Source of the DNA: Meconema thalassinum
Taxonomy: Eukaryota; Arthropoda; Insecta; Orthoptera; Tettigoniidae
Reading direction: 5' to 3'
DNA length: 64,000 nt
Assembly (NCBI GenBank): GCA_946902985.2
Contig: OX336397.1
Span: 150,343,890 to 150,407,889 of the forward strand
The notes under the pieces are model-generated. The model saw nothing but the letters and a program-made list of their open reading frames with translations, was not told where the DNA came from and searched no databases. The position numbers and the translations under genes were made by a program. Shown piece after piece: positions 33,137-42,797 of this stretch (its first letter is position 1; each line of letters opens with the position of its first letter).

Positions 33137-33691
33137 ATGGCCGCCGCCTCTGTTGATAGAGGTCGGCGTCTCTTAACGAACACAGCGAATGATAAAACTT
33201 CTGACGTATCAACCCACCAAGTACCAAACCAACCAATGAATTATTATAATACTGTAAATAACCCTGATTTTAACAACAGTACATCTGGCACCCAAATGAC
33301 AACTACAATAACTACCGGTACCAAAGAAACAAATCCAAGGTCAAGCTATTCTGCAATAGCTCAATCTCTCCCCTCCAAATAACAAGCTATCGTAATTGAA
33401 TCCCAAGATGGAATAAGTATCAAAGATTATGTGCTAGCTGTAGGAAAACTCACTAGGCCTAGCAACATTCATTTTGTTTCACGATTATCGAATGGACGAA
33501 TATGCATTTTTCTTTCTAGCAAGAAAGTTGTTGAAGAGTTAATATTAGCAAACCCCAAGATCTTAATAAACAATGTATCTTTGGAAATACGACCACTCTT
33601 AACAAAAAACAAGCGTATTATATTATCAAACGTTTGTCCTGTAATACCCAACTATGTAATTGAAGAGGAATTTTTAACAATGTTTCTCTAG
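33137..33691 (+). pseudogene. I-clade LINE ORF1 (gag-like), broken
   Basis: The frame starts at ATG 33137 (MAAASVDRGRRLL). An upstream in-frame codon at 33068 extends into untranslated-looking sequence and is less likely. A TAA at 33380-33382 interrupts it, after which IVIESQDGISIKDYVLAVGK and RLSNGRICIFLSSKKVVEEL continue in the same frame to a stop at 33689. The part with the CCHC zinc knuckles expected in the C-terminal half is missing, and only about 80 bp separate the fragment from ORF2, so an internal deletion is likely. ORF1 proteins of this clade bind element RNA in the ribonucleoprotein. Confidence 0.75.
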
Positions 33692-33728
33692 ACTATTCTA
33701 GCGATGACTAATCTCTCCCTCTATAATA

Positions 33729-36700
33729 ATGGAAATGGATATTTTGCTATTCTTTATCATACTTATGGCAATAACACTACTCCAATGGAATATCAACAGC
33801 TATCGATCCCAGTTAGAATTCCTACAACTCCTAATAAATAAACACCAACCACCCATTATCTGTTTCCAAGAGACCAACTTCCGGAACGATTTTGCTGCTA
33901 ATCTAAGACTTTACAATGTGTATCATAAAAACAGAACTAATGCAAGTCATGCAAGTGGAGGAGTAGCTACCTATGTCAAAAACAATATATACCTTAGAGA
34001 AATTTCTTTAAACTGCAATTTGGAAGCTGTAGCCGTCTCATTGCATTTACCTCCCTCTCTGTGTATCAGCAATATTTATATACCAAACAGTTATCTATTT
34101 TACGGAGATGATCTACGAAATCTTATCCGTCAGCTACCTAAACCATTCATTCTAGTAGGCGACTTCAACAGCCATAACAGGTTATGGGGCAGTCACCGCT
34201 CCGATGCAAGAGGGAAGGAGATAGAAAAGATACTAGATGAATTTGACCTAATTCTAATGAATTCAACTGCTCCAACTCGTTTCGATATTGCTCATGGAAC
34301 CTATAGTAGCATAGACCTAACTATCTGCACTCCGGAGATAGCAACTGGTTTCGACTGGTCTGTCTATTCGACACTCCAAGGAAATAGTGACCACTTCCCC
34401 ATACTGATCAATAACGACAACGCTTCAATCGACGCCCCGATACCCCAAACCCTTAAATGGATCTTAAATAAAGCAAATTGGACGCAGTTCAATCATATAG
34501 TCAACAACCATTTAATTGGCCTAACCCATCCACATGACTTCCCTTCCAAACACATCAATGATATTGTTCAAGATTTTACAGAAGCAATAGTTAAATCTGC
34601 AAACCTTAGTGTTCCGAAAATAAAGATAAACCCGTGTAAGAAGACAGTACCTTGGTGGAATGACGCATGCAAGGAAGCTCCAAAGAATAATAAAAACCAT
34701 GCTTTCTATGTCTTTAAGAGAAAACCAACTCCTGAAAATAAAGCCCAATTTCAGAAATGCAGAGCAATCGCCCGAAAAGAAATTAAAGATAGCAAAAAGA
34801 ACTCGTGGCTGACATTTGTTTCCTCACTAAATTCTCAAACTCCACAAAAAGAAGTATGGAATAAACTCAAACGTGTAAATGGTACATATAACCAGTTCCA
34901 CATTACTTCTCTCAGAAACCCGAATTATGGATCCTTCATAACCAACCCTCAAAACATTGCTGATAAATTAGCTGACACATTCTCCGAGATTTCTAGTGAC
35001 CACAATTATGACCAACATTTTCTCCATATAAAGAAAACCAGCGAACCTCTTGATACAAAAAGAACCTCCTCCGACTCCAATTCTAATTTAAATGAACCTT
35101 TTCAATTACAGGACATGATTATTGAACTTGACAAATGTGGCAAATCCAGCCCTGGCCCAGATACGGTCCCTTATGAGTTCCTAAGCCAGCTCCCACTAAA
35201 CGCATTAAATTATCTTCTGGCTATTTTCAACTACATATGGACCTCGCAGACGTTCCCTGATCAATGGCGCAGAGCCATTTTTGTTCCAATACTCAAGCCA
35301 GGGAAGGATAACTCAATTGCAGAAAATTACCGTCCAATCGCTCTAACAAATGCAATGTGCAAATTAATGGAGAAAATTGTTAACAGGAGATTACGATGGT
35401 ATCTTGAACATATAAACTTTTTTAGTGATGTACAAAGTGGATTTCATAAAGGACGTTCAACTGTCGATACTCTCATAAGTTTGGAATCTGAAATTAGGGA
35501 AGCTTTCCTAAACAACCATCACCTCATAGCAGTTAGTCTAGATATTGAAAAGGCATATGACATGGTGTTCAAAGACCATGTACTTAAATCATTGATGGAA
35601 TATAACATTTCAGGAAATATGCTCTATTTCATCTACAACTTCCTCAAAGATCGTAGAATTCAAGTTAAGACAAATGGCATTTTGTCACACGAAGTTACAA
35701 TCGACAATGGAGTCCCTCAAGGATCAGTTATCAGTGTTACTTTATTCCTGGTCGCAATAAACGGAATTGTATCCAACATCCACTTGCCAGTAAAGGCTTG
35801 TCTTTTTGCCGACGATTTGACCATATTCTGTGCTGGAAGAAATAGTTCAACTACTCAACAACTACTTCAAGAATCACTTGAAAATATTCAACAATGGGCC
35901 AAGATTACTGGATTCAAGTTCTCCAAAACGAAGTCCAAATGCATAGTATTCTCTAAAAACAAACACTCTCTACCAGATCCCGAGCTCAACATAAACAATC
36001 ATAAAATTGAGACAGTATCTACTCTTAAAATCCTGGGAATTCTGTTTGATAGTAAATTAAGTTGGATTCCATACCTGAAAAATCTCAAGGATGAGTGTCT
36101 ACGACGGATTAATTTAATGAAGATTCTCGCAGCAAAAAACTGGGGAGCAGACTATCAAGTGCTCATGAATACTTATAGATCAATTATTAGGGCCAAATTA
36201 GATTATGGCAGTATAGTATAAAACTCTGCAACAGCGTCTTCCCTCAAGATCCTTGATTCTATCCAGTCAGCTGTTCTTCGAATTGCTCTGGGAAATCTCC
36301 GCACCAGTCCAGTAACCAGTATGCAAATAGAAGCCATTGAACCACCTCTTGCAATTAGACGTCAACAACTAAGTTTATCATATGCACTCAAAGTATCAAC
36401 TATGACTAAATCACGCATTAAGTCGTATGTTTTCCCTACTAACAGCCACACAAGAACAAACACTGAATCAAGACGACAACCTTCGCCCTTCAATGTCAGA
36501 ATATCCAAGTTCCTTGAAGAATTAAACCTAAATATTTCTCCCATACTACTCTCAGACCATTCTCTTGATATCCTACCATGGACAATTACCTTACCAACAG
36601 TCAACTTCGAACTGAACAACTTGGTTAAAAACCAAACTGACAGATCACAGTACCATCGATTATTTCTTGAAATCTGCAATAGATACCCAATGCACAGTGC

Positions 36701-37292
36701 TATTTATACTGATGGTTCGAAATATGACGAAAGAAACGGTTGTGGGATAATTTATCCTGACCATACCATGCTTTTTCGACTTCCTGAATCTTTCACTGTC
36801 TATTCTAATGAACTCTTTGCTCTTAAACAGGCCATGAAATACATTTTGAATACAGCCAGCTGCAACAACTCATTTATTATTTACTCCGATTCACGAAGTG
36901 CATTAAACGCAATAGAGAATGTATCTTCGACAAACGTCCTTGTACAAGAAATTCAACTGATATTCCATAAAGTGGTGAAGCAAGGTAAACAAGTCATATT
37001 TGTGTGGGTACCCTCTCACAGAGGCATTCATGGCAATGAATCTGCCGATCAAGCAGCTAAAGAAGCCACACTTGTACCTTTATGTGATCCTACAATAGCT
37101 ACACCTCATACTGACATAATTTTCTACGTCAAAAGAAATGTATTCCAACAGTGGAAGAATCATTGGCTTAGAACTTCTACCAGTAAACTCCATGAAATAA
37201 CATCAGGAACCACAGAACAAAATCTCCATCATAAACTTTCCAGGCAAGATCAAGTTCTAATATCACGAATAAGAATAGGTCATACCAACATT
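33729..37292 (+). pseudogene. I-clade LINE ORF2: endonuclease, RT, RNase H (5' part)
   Basis: ATG 33768 (MAITLLQWNINS) is the more natural start, since the 13 codons from 33729 have no family counterpart. The APE-type endonuclease is seen as LLQWNINS, CFQETN, VGDFNSHN, SSIDLTI and SDHFPI. RT follows with KPGKDNSIAENYRPI, SLDIEKAYD, NGVPQGSVIS and CLFADDLTIF, the intact FADD box. An in-frame TAA at 36219-36221, just after DYGSIV, splits RT from the thumb and RNase H. The RNase H has YTDGSKYD, NELFALKQA, YSDSRSALNA and WVPSHRGIHGNESAD. The frame runs up to GHTNI at 37292, where the nested LINE interrupts it. Apart from the single nonsense codon the frame is clean over 3.5 kb, which suggests modest age. 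Confidence 0.92.
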
Positions 37293-39544
37293 GTTTGTTG
37301 TTTGAGTCTTCAGTCTTTTGACTGGTTTGATGCAGCTCTCCATGCCTCCCTGTCCTGAGCTAATCGTTTCATCTCTACATAGCTACCACACCCTACATCC
37401 GAGGCAATCTGTTTAACATATTCTAACCTTGGTCTACCCCTACAGTTCTTGTCCTCGACCCTTCCTTCCATAACTAAGCTTGCTATTCCTGGGTGTCTTA
37501 GTATGTGTCCTACCAACCTATCTCTTCTCTTCATTAGCAGTCGCCAGAAACATCTCTCCTCTCCCACTCGTCTTAATACCTCTTTGTTTGTAACCCTATC
37601 TACCCATCTGATCTTCATCATTCTCCTGTAGCAACACATTTCAAATGCTTCAATTCTCCTCTTTTCTGCTGCACCAATAGTCCAAGTTTCACTTCCATAG
37701 AGCGCCACGCTCCAGACAAAGGCTTTCAAAAATGACTTCCTAATACCTAAATCTATATTCGATGTCAGCAGATTCCTTTTTTGTAGAAATGCTTTTCTTG
37801 CCTGAGCAAACCTACTTTTTATATCCTCTTTGCTTCGTCCATCACTGGTTATTCTGCTTCCTAGGTAACAGAAATCTCCTACTTCCTTCAGCTTTTCACC
37901 TGCCAATTTGATCTCCATAGAGGTTTGTGATTTATTTCGGCTGCATTCCAGTATTTTTGTTTTACAATTATTAATTTTCATCATGAATTCTTTCCGTAAG
38001 ACGGAGTCCATACCATTCAAAAACTCATTCAAATCCTCAGGCTTGTTGGCCAAGATGACGATGTCATCAGCAAATCTCAGAGTTGAAATTATTTCTCCTT
38101 GAATCTTCACTCCCACTTTAAATTTTTCTCTAATTTCCTTCATTGCTTGTTCAATGTAAAGATTGAAAAGTATGGGTGATAAGTTGCAGCCTTGCCTTAC
38201 ACCTTTCTGAATACCAGCTTCTCTCTCATGTCCTTCAACTCGAATGACTGCTGTCTGGTTTCTGTATAGATTGTATATCACCCTCCTATCCCTGTACTTT
38301 ATTCCAATCGATTTCAAAATGTCAAACAATTTAGTCCAATCAACGTTATCAAAGGCCTTTTCTAAGTCTACAAAAGCCATGAACGTTCTCTTATCTTTCC
38401 TTATTCTACCTTCCAAAATCAGCCTAAGACTTAGTACAGCTTCCCTTGTTCCTACATTTCTCCTGAAACCAAACTGGTCTTCACCCAACTCCGTTTCTAT
38501 CTGGCTCTCAATCCTCTTGTAAATTATTCTAGACAGGATCTTTGAAGCATGAGTAATCAAGCTGATTGTACGATAATCTTTACATCTGTCAGCTCCCACT
38601 TTCTTTGGTATAGGGATGATTTCATTCTTCTTGAAATCAGGGGGTACCTCACCTGTCTCATAAATCCTACACACCAAGTGAAATAACCTGATCAGACCTT
38701 CCTCTCCTATGCAGCGTAGCAACTCAATCGGTATATCATCTATGCCTGGTGCTTTGTTCCTGCTTAAGTCTTCCAAAGCTCTATCAAATTCTGATCTCAA
38801 TATTAAATCTCCTTTCGCATCCTCATCAATTTCCTCCTCCCTTTCCATTACATGATTCTCAATCTCCTTTCCCTTATACAAACTCTCTATGTAAGCTTTC
38901 CATCTCTCAGCCTTTCCATTTGTGTCCTTAATATTACAGCACTTAGTCTTCTTTTCCCCAAAAATATTCTTAATCCTTCGATAAGCTGTGTCTACTTTTC
39001 CTAATTTCAGACAATTTTCTATACCAGCACATTTCTCTTTCAACCATTCTTCTTTCGCTTCCTTGCACTTCTTGTTAACCTCATTTCTCAGACGTCTGTA
39101 TTCTGCTTTCCCCTTTTCATCTCTTACATTCTTGTGCTTCCGCCTTTCATCCATCAATTCGAGTATATCCTGAGTGATCCACGGTTTTCTACCTATTCTC
39201 TCTTTCCTACCAATGTTTTCTTCTGCGGATTTTGTTATTTCTTTCCTCAAAAGTGCCCATTCGTCTGCAATTGAAGCTTGTTTAGGGTTTTTCATTAGTC
39301 CTTCCTTTATACTCTTCTTGAATCTTTCGTTTACATCCTTCTCTTTCAGTCTGTCTATTGCCCACCTTTTTGGCTTTTGACTTTTCTTCAGTTTCTTCAA
39401 CTTTAATCTGCATTTCATTACAACCAGATTGTGGTCAGAGTTTATGTCAGCACCAGGATATGTTTTACAATCCAAAATCTGGTTTCGAAACCTCTGCTTG
39501 ACCATAATGAAGTCGATTTGGTAACGCCCTGTATCTCCTGGTCT
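37293..39544 (-). mobile_element. APE-type LINE, 5'-truncated, nested, with 4-bp TSD
   Basis: CATT lies at both junctions (37289-37292 and 39545-39548), and joining the host sides restores the I-LINE reading frame (GHTNI to THSYLL). On the minus strand the element starts in the C-terminal part of the endonuclease and ends after the ORF stop with ...AAAGACTGAAGACTCAAACA and ACAAAC. Truncation at the 5' end is normal for target-primed reverse transcription. Confidence 0.88.
37310..39544 (-). CDS. LINE reverse transcriptase, 5'-truncated but open (~744 codons)
   Basis: The frame is uninterrupted. It begins with the end of an APE endonuclease (RYQIDFIMVKQRF, NSDHNLVV) and continues through RT (APGIDDIPIELL, IPIPKKVGADRCKDYRTISL, MAFVDLEKAFDNVD, KGVRQGCNLSPILF, LRFADDIVIL). 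It ends with a C-terminal region typical of these elements (YGSETWTIGAAEKRRIEAFE, VGHILRHPGIAS, CRGRPRLEYV, DREAWRAA). FADD is intact. The apparent ATG at 39547-39545 comes from the host target CATT, not from the element. The catalytic RT could still be made if transcribed and translated, but without a complete endonuclease the copy is not autonomous. It is related to RTE-like and similar insect endonuclease-RT LINEs; the exact clade is uncertain. Confidence 0.88.
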   Translation of the reverse strand, partial: RPGDTGRYQIDFIMVKQRFRNQILDCKTYPGADINSDHNLVVMKCRLKLKKLKKSQKPKRWAIDRLKEKDVNERFKKSIKEGLMKNPKQASIADEWALLRKEITKSAEENIGRKERIGRKPWITQDILELMDERRKHKNVRDEKGKAEYRRLRNEVNKKCKEAKEEWLKEKCAGIENCLKLGKVDTAYRRIKNIFGEKKTKCCNIKDTNGKAERWKAYIESLYKGKEIENHVMEREEEIDEDAKGDLILRSEFDRALEDLSRNKAPGIDDIPIELLRCIGEEGLIRLFHLVCRIYETGEVPPDFKKNEIIPIPKKVGADRCKDYRTISLITHASKILSRIIYKRIESQIETELGEDQFGFRRNVGTREAVLSLRLILEGRIRKDKRTFMAFVDLEKAFDNVDWTKLFDILKSIGIKYRDRRVIYNLYRNQTAVIRVEGHEREAGIQKGVRQGCNLSPILFNLYIEQAMKEIREKFKVGVKIQGEIISTLRFADDIVILANKPEDLNEFLNGMDSVLRKEFMMKINNCKTKILECSRNKSQTSMEIKLAGEKLKEVGDFCYLGSRITSDGRSKEDIKSRFAQARKAFLQKRNLLTSNIDLGIRKSFLKAFVWSVALYGSETWTIGAAEKRRIEAFEMCCYRRMMKIRWVDRVTNKEVLRRVGEERCFWRLLMKRRDRLVGHILRHPGIASLVMEGRVEDKNCRGRPRLEYVKQIASDVGCGSYVEMKRLAQDREAWRAASNQSKD

Positions 39545-39548
39545 CATT

Positions 39549-39767
39549 ACCCACAGCTATCTCCTCGAGAAGAAACAACCCCCTATCTGCTCAACATGTA
39601 ACAGCGTACTGACTGTGCAGCACATAATCTCAGACTGTGCTCTCTCCAACCACTGGCGCCAGCACAACAGCATTCCCAAGAAGATATGTAAGGCCTTCTC
39701 ATCTCTTTCACAGCTCAAAAAACTCATCAAGTTCTTCAAAGACTCGGAACTTTATTTCAAAATCTGA
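39549..39767 (+). pseudogene. I-clade LINE ORF2 C-terminus (after the nested insertion)
   Basis: The frame resumes with THSYLLEKKQPPICSTCN, then VQHIISDCALSNHWRQ, and stops at TGA 39765-39767. Cys/His spacing (CSTCN...HIISDC) is the C-terminal zinc-binding motif that follows RNase H in this clade. It joins in frame with 37292, confirming that one insertion split the gene. Confidence 0.88.
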
Positions 39768-39951
39768 TTGATCAACTCATAGTAGTGGGACTTTTCTTTA
39801 TTTCTAGTGTTCATTTTATGATTTTATAGTGTATTCATTTCAATGTATTGTATGTATTGTATTGTATAATGTAAATCTACAGTGAAAGTCGCGATAAGAC
39901 TTTCCAAGTTAAAGCGACTATAAATGAATCTAATAAAAAACATGCGAGAGT

Positions 39952-40984
39952 GTGAATGTTAGTGTGTATAGAAATTTTATGCCAGTAGCATGTAGGATTT
40001 GAGTGTAGTTCACGTATTTGTCTGACGTGAATCTGCCATTGTTATGAAGAACTCGTTTCCAACCAAGGCCATAGCACGGCCAGGCCAAGCAAATGGGGAG
40101 AGATGTGGCAAACTGCCCGGCTCACTTTTTTTTAAACCAGTCAGACTGGTAATGTAGCGGTGAATGTTATGTCATCGGACACGTGGCAATGATCGCGTGC
40201 GCCGAGCGCCCATATGTATTTGGGAACGTGCCAGAAGAATGTTAATACACCGAGGTGTGTAATTGTTGTACAGCTTGTTGTATGGATCCAAGCTACACCA
40301 AATTTTGTCATTATATTGATAGCACGTGGTTCTGTCTGTGGTGTGAGAGTGGAGATGAATGAATGGGAGTGTGAATTTTATTTTGTAGTGTGAATGTTTA
40401 GCGTTAGTTTACATTTGTTATTAAATTGTTTAGTTTTATTAGAAGCCGTGTTGTCGTGAATTATTTTCGATATAAGGAGATGCAACTGTGAAACCCATTT
40501 TAGGTCCAGAGAAGCTGACCACGAGATTCCCGAGATTAAGGTAGGTGTTTTACCGCGAGCTAAGTGTATTTTTCATATAATTCACAGTTGTATTGTAATT
40601 TCCGCCACGTATATTCGCGAGGGTCTAGTTGGAGGTAGATCCTTGACTTGTATTTTGCGCCGGAGCAGTCAAGGTCTACAAATCCAGCCGTTGCTTCGGA
40701 TATCCAACAGACCGCCTCTAGAATATACGGGGACAGTACCTAATGTAAGGTCACAGCCGCCTGCTTCCCGCTTCCTTGCCTATCCCTTCCAATCTTCCCC
40801 TACCTCCCCATCCCTCATAGGGCCCCTGTTCGCTTTGCAGGTGAAGCTGCCTGGGCGAGGTGCTGATCACACCTCCTCAGTTGTATCCACTCTGACCAGA
40901 TGTTCCCAGCTCTAGGACACTGCCCGTAGAGGCGGTAGTGGTGAGCTCCCTCACTGAGTCCGTGGGTTCCACCAAACTGGAGGG
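39952..40984. other. unassigned region with a dispersed repeat
   Basis: 39952-40640 continues the sequence left of 32896 across the LINE and has no recognised gene. CGAGATTAAG|GTAGGT near 40535 looks like a splice donor but has no supported exon. 40720-40984 (GTAAGGTCACAGCCGCCTGC, GGTGAAGCTGCCTGGGCGAG, GGACACTGCCCGTAGAGGCG) has the look of a dispersed insect repeat, with a 3' end running into the A-rich block. Confidence 0.4.
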
Positions 40985-41085
40985 TAAAATCGATTTTAAA
41001 AGAAGCAGAAAACAAACACAAAACCAAAAATACAAACCATAAAGAAAAAATATAAAACAACAAACACAAAACCAAAACTCAATTA
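40985..41085 (+). repeat. A-rich tail-like block
   Basis: A T-poor run of AAACAAACACAAAACCAAAA type follows the dispersed repeat and probably represents its expanded poly-A tail. Composition and words resemble the minisatellite at 28916-29411. Confidence 0.6.
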
Positions 41086-41305
41086 GTTCAGATTTGACTC
41101 CACTCATACTCATTCTGGTAATGTCCCTGCTGCAGAACAATTGCATTTAGACATCTGTGTGAACATCCTAGCGATAAGATTTACACTTAGATACAGTATT
41201 GCTATTTAATACACCTACTGTACCTGTGTAAGTGCACTGTACTGTCGTGTACAGTAAGGAAGGAAGATTGTAGTTTTACCTGACCGTGAATCTTGTGATT
41301 ATGAG

Positions 41306-42013
41306 CAGGGGCGTATATGAGGGGGGATCTGTGTGAACCCCCTTCCCAAAATAAAAGAAAAAAGCCAATCAAAATAAGAATCTGTTGCTTTGGTAAAAGC
41401 ATAAAATAATTGTAAATTTGGTTGTACGCTAATCTTAACTTATTGGCTAATTTATAAACAAATTAAGATTGAAATTAGACTACCTCGTGGTGTAGCAGCT
41501 AGCATTCTTGGCTGCCACCCCGGAGGTCCGAATTCGATTCCTGCCTCTGCCAAGAAATTGTAATTCTGGTCTGAGGGTTGGAGCGGGGTACACTCAGCCT
41601 TGTGAGGCAAAACTGAGAATTCCACAGTGCGGTACTTTTGATAAATGAATTATCAATTTGTAAAAAGAATAAATGTTTAGGTTTCTGCTTAGTAAATTGA
41701 CAAATATTTAGATATTTCCATTCATACTCCATAGGCCATAATAGAAAATTAATTGACTGTAAAATTGTATTTGTGTGTTGTGTTGTATTTTACAACTTTT
41801 TTTGTATTACCACTAATCGTAGGCTATATAAACTTAGAATTTTACAATTAACTCTTATCTAAAATAATTACACAAAGTTATATACTCTAAGATATTGGTT
41901 TATATTTCTGGATATTTTGCTGTGACAATCCCCTGAGAATACTCACAATTTTACAGAATAAACAGCCCCTCCCTCCTCCTCCCCGAAAATATATTGTATA
42001 TAGGCCACCCCCA
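41306..42013. mobile_element. hAT-like non-autonomous element, copy 2 (inverted)
   Basis: It starts with CAGGGGCGTATATGAGGGGG and matches the reverse complement of 11851-12483 through most of its length, including the TAAGTTAAGATTAG-type block, the embedded SINE piece and the ACTCACAATTTT block near the end. The right end is degraded to TATATAGGCCACCCCC and no TSD was identified. Confidence 0.68.
41483..41622 (+). mobile_element. SINE family C fragment inside hAT-like copy 2
   Basis: CTCGTGGTGTAGCAGCTAGC, B-box-like CGAATTCGATTCCTGCC and GAGCGGGGTACACTCAGCC up to GAGGCAAAACTGAGAATTCC. Head, truncation point and flanks coincide with 12171-12302 in the other copy. Confidence 0.78.
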
Positions 42014-42086
42014 TTTTTGTAGGCGTGTTATTCTGTGATAAATATCTTATGTAATATTGTTTTCAGGTTACCTAATGTAATTTGGC

Positions 42087-42115
42087 ACAATTTGTGTTGA
42101 CCGACTGAAAAGCTT
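42087..42115 (-). repeat. copy of the GTGTTGACCGACTGAAAAGC motif
   Basis: GCACAATTTGTGTTGACCGA followed by CTGAAAAGC matches, in reverse, the outer arm of the palindrome at 28629 and the loop region of the hairpin at 18007. Little else of the family is recognisable here. Confidence 0.55.
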
Positions 42116-42272
42116 TCTATAACTGAAGACTTTTGCCTTCCTCTTCTCCCAATGAACTCACTGTGTTGCCGCTTGAACTCATGTCCATCTTGTATCATCC
42201 TGCTACTACAGAGGTAATGAAGATTTCTCGATTTTTCTCTCCAATGTTCAAACTCATTCAAGTGCCCCCTTC

Positions 42273-42792
42273 AGGGGCGTATATAAGGGGAGGGCCGCCC
42301 CCCCCCCCGAAATTTGTCACATATATTATTTGTTTATGAATTAAAACATTAAAAACCAATATAATCATGTACTATTGTTATGGCAACGTTGCAAAGCAAG
42401 GCGACGGTAGAGCGATGTAAACAGTGTGACAATCAGTTTGCTCTGATCTTATGTGTAACAACATAACCTCTTATTACTGTCCAGTGCCTTCGCTCTTATG
42501 AACGTAGGCCTACCAAGAACAGCAACAAGAGCCCTTGAAACGTGTGACAAAAGTTTCTTCCCTAACTTTTATACCCTTATCAAATTTTTGGCAAATTGGC
42601 CTCTCTCTGTAGCTACTGGTACTGCCGAACGGAATTTGAGTTGGTTGAAAACATACTTTAAGAAATTCTACTTCTGAAAACAGACTCAACAGTCTAGTAT
42701 TTTAATCTATTCACAGAGACATACATATCACTGACGATGAATTTATGTACCGATTTGGCAATGCTTCAAAAAAACTTGACTTTATATTATAG
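42273..42792 (+). pseudogene. hAT element remnant with transposase dimerisation domain
   Basis: CAGGGGCGTATATAAGGGGA at 42273 is a hAT-like terminus. From about 42510 the frame reads LETCDKSFFPNFYTLIKFLA, NWPLSVATGTAERNLSWLKT; after a frameshift near 42660 comes NSTSENRLNSLVF, a stop, then SIHRDIHITDDEF and KKLDFIL with TAG at 42790-42792. This is the C-terminal dimerisation domain (A-(T/S)-AER) of hAT transposases. The catalytic part is missing, so it is an internally deleted, decayed copy. Its end is cut by the downstream LINE insertion. Confidence 0.8.
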
Positions 42793-42797
42793 TGGGA

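Larger units (their letters stand above)
32907..39941 (+). mobile_element. I-clade LINE with 10-bp TSD, split by a nested LINE
   Basis: ATGCGAGAGT occurs immediately outside both ends (32897-32906 and 39942-39951). The order is 5' leader, ORF1 remnant, ORF2 (endonuclease, reverse transcriptase, RNase H, C-terminal zinc knuckle), then a 3' UTR ending AAAGCGACTATAAATGAATC and TAATAAAAAA. RNase H after RT is characteristic of the I clade. A 2252-bp LINE lies in reverse between 37293 and 39544 within the ORF2 C-terminus. Without the nested element and one copy of its TSD it is about 4.8 kb, a little short for the family because part of ORF1 is deleted. Confidence 0.88.

Noticed and set aside
37449..39380. 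Several plus-strand frames of 60-92 codons
   Set aside because: Shadows of the 745-codon minus-strand LINE frame.
42737..42797. N-terminal residues of the RTE-like protein from ATG 42737
   Set aside because: These codons are hAT sequence in another frame; the LINE starts after the AGTGGGA duplication at 42797.
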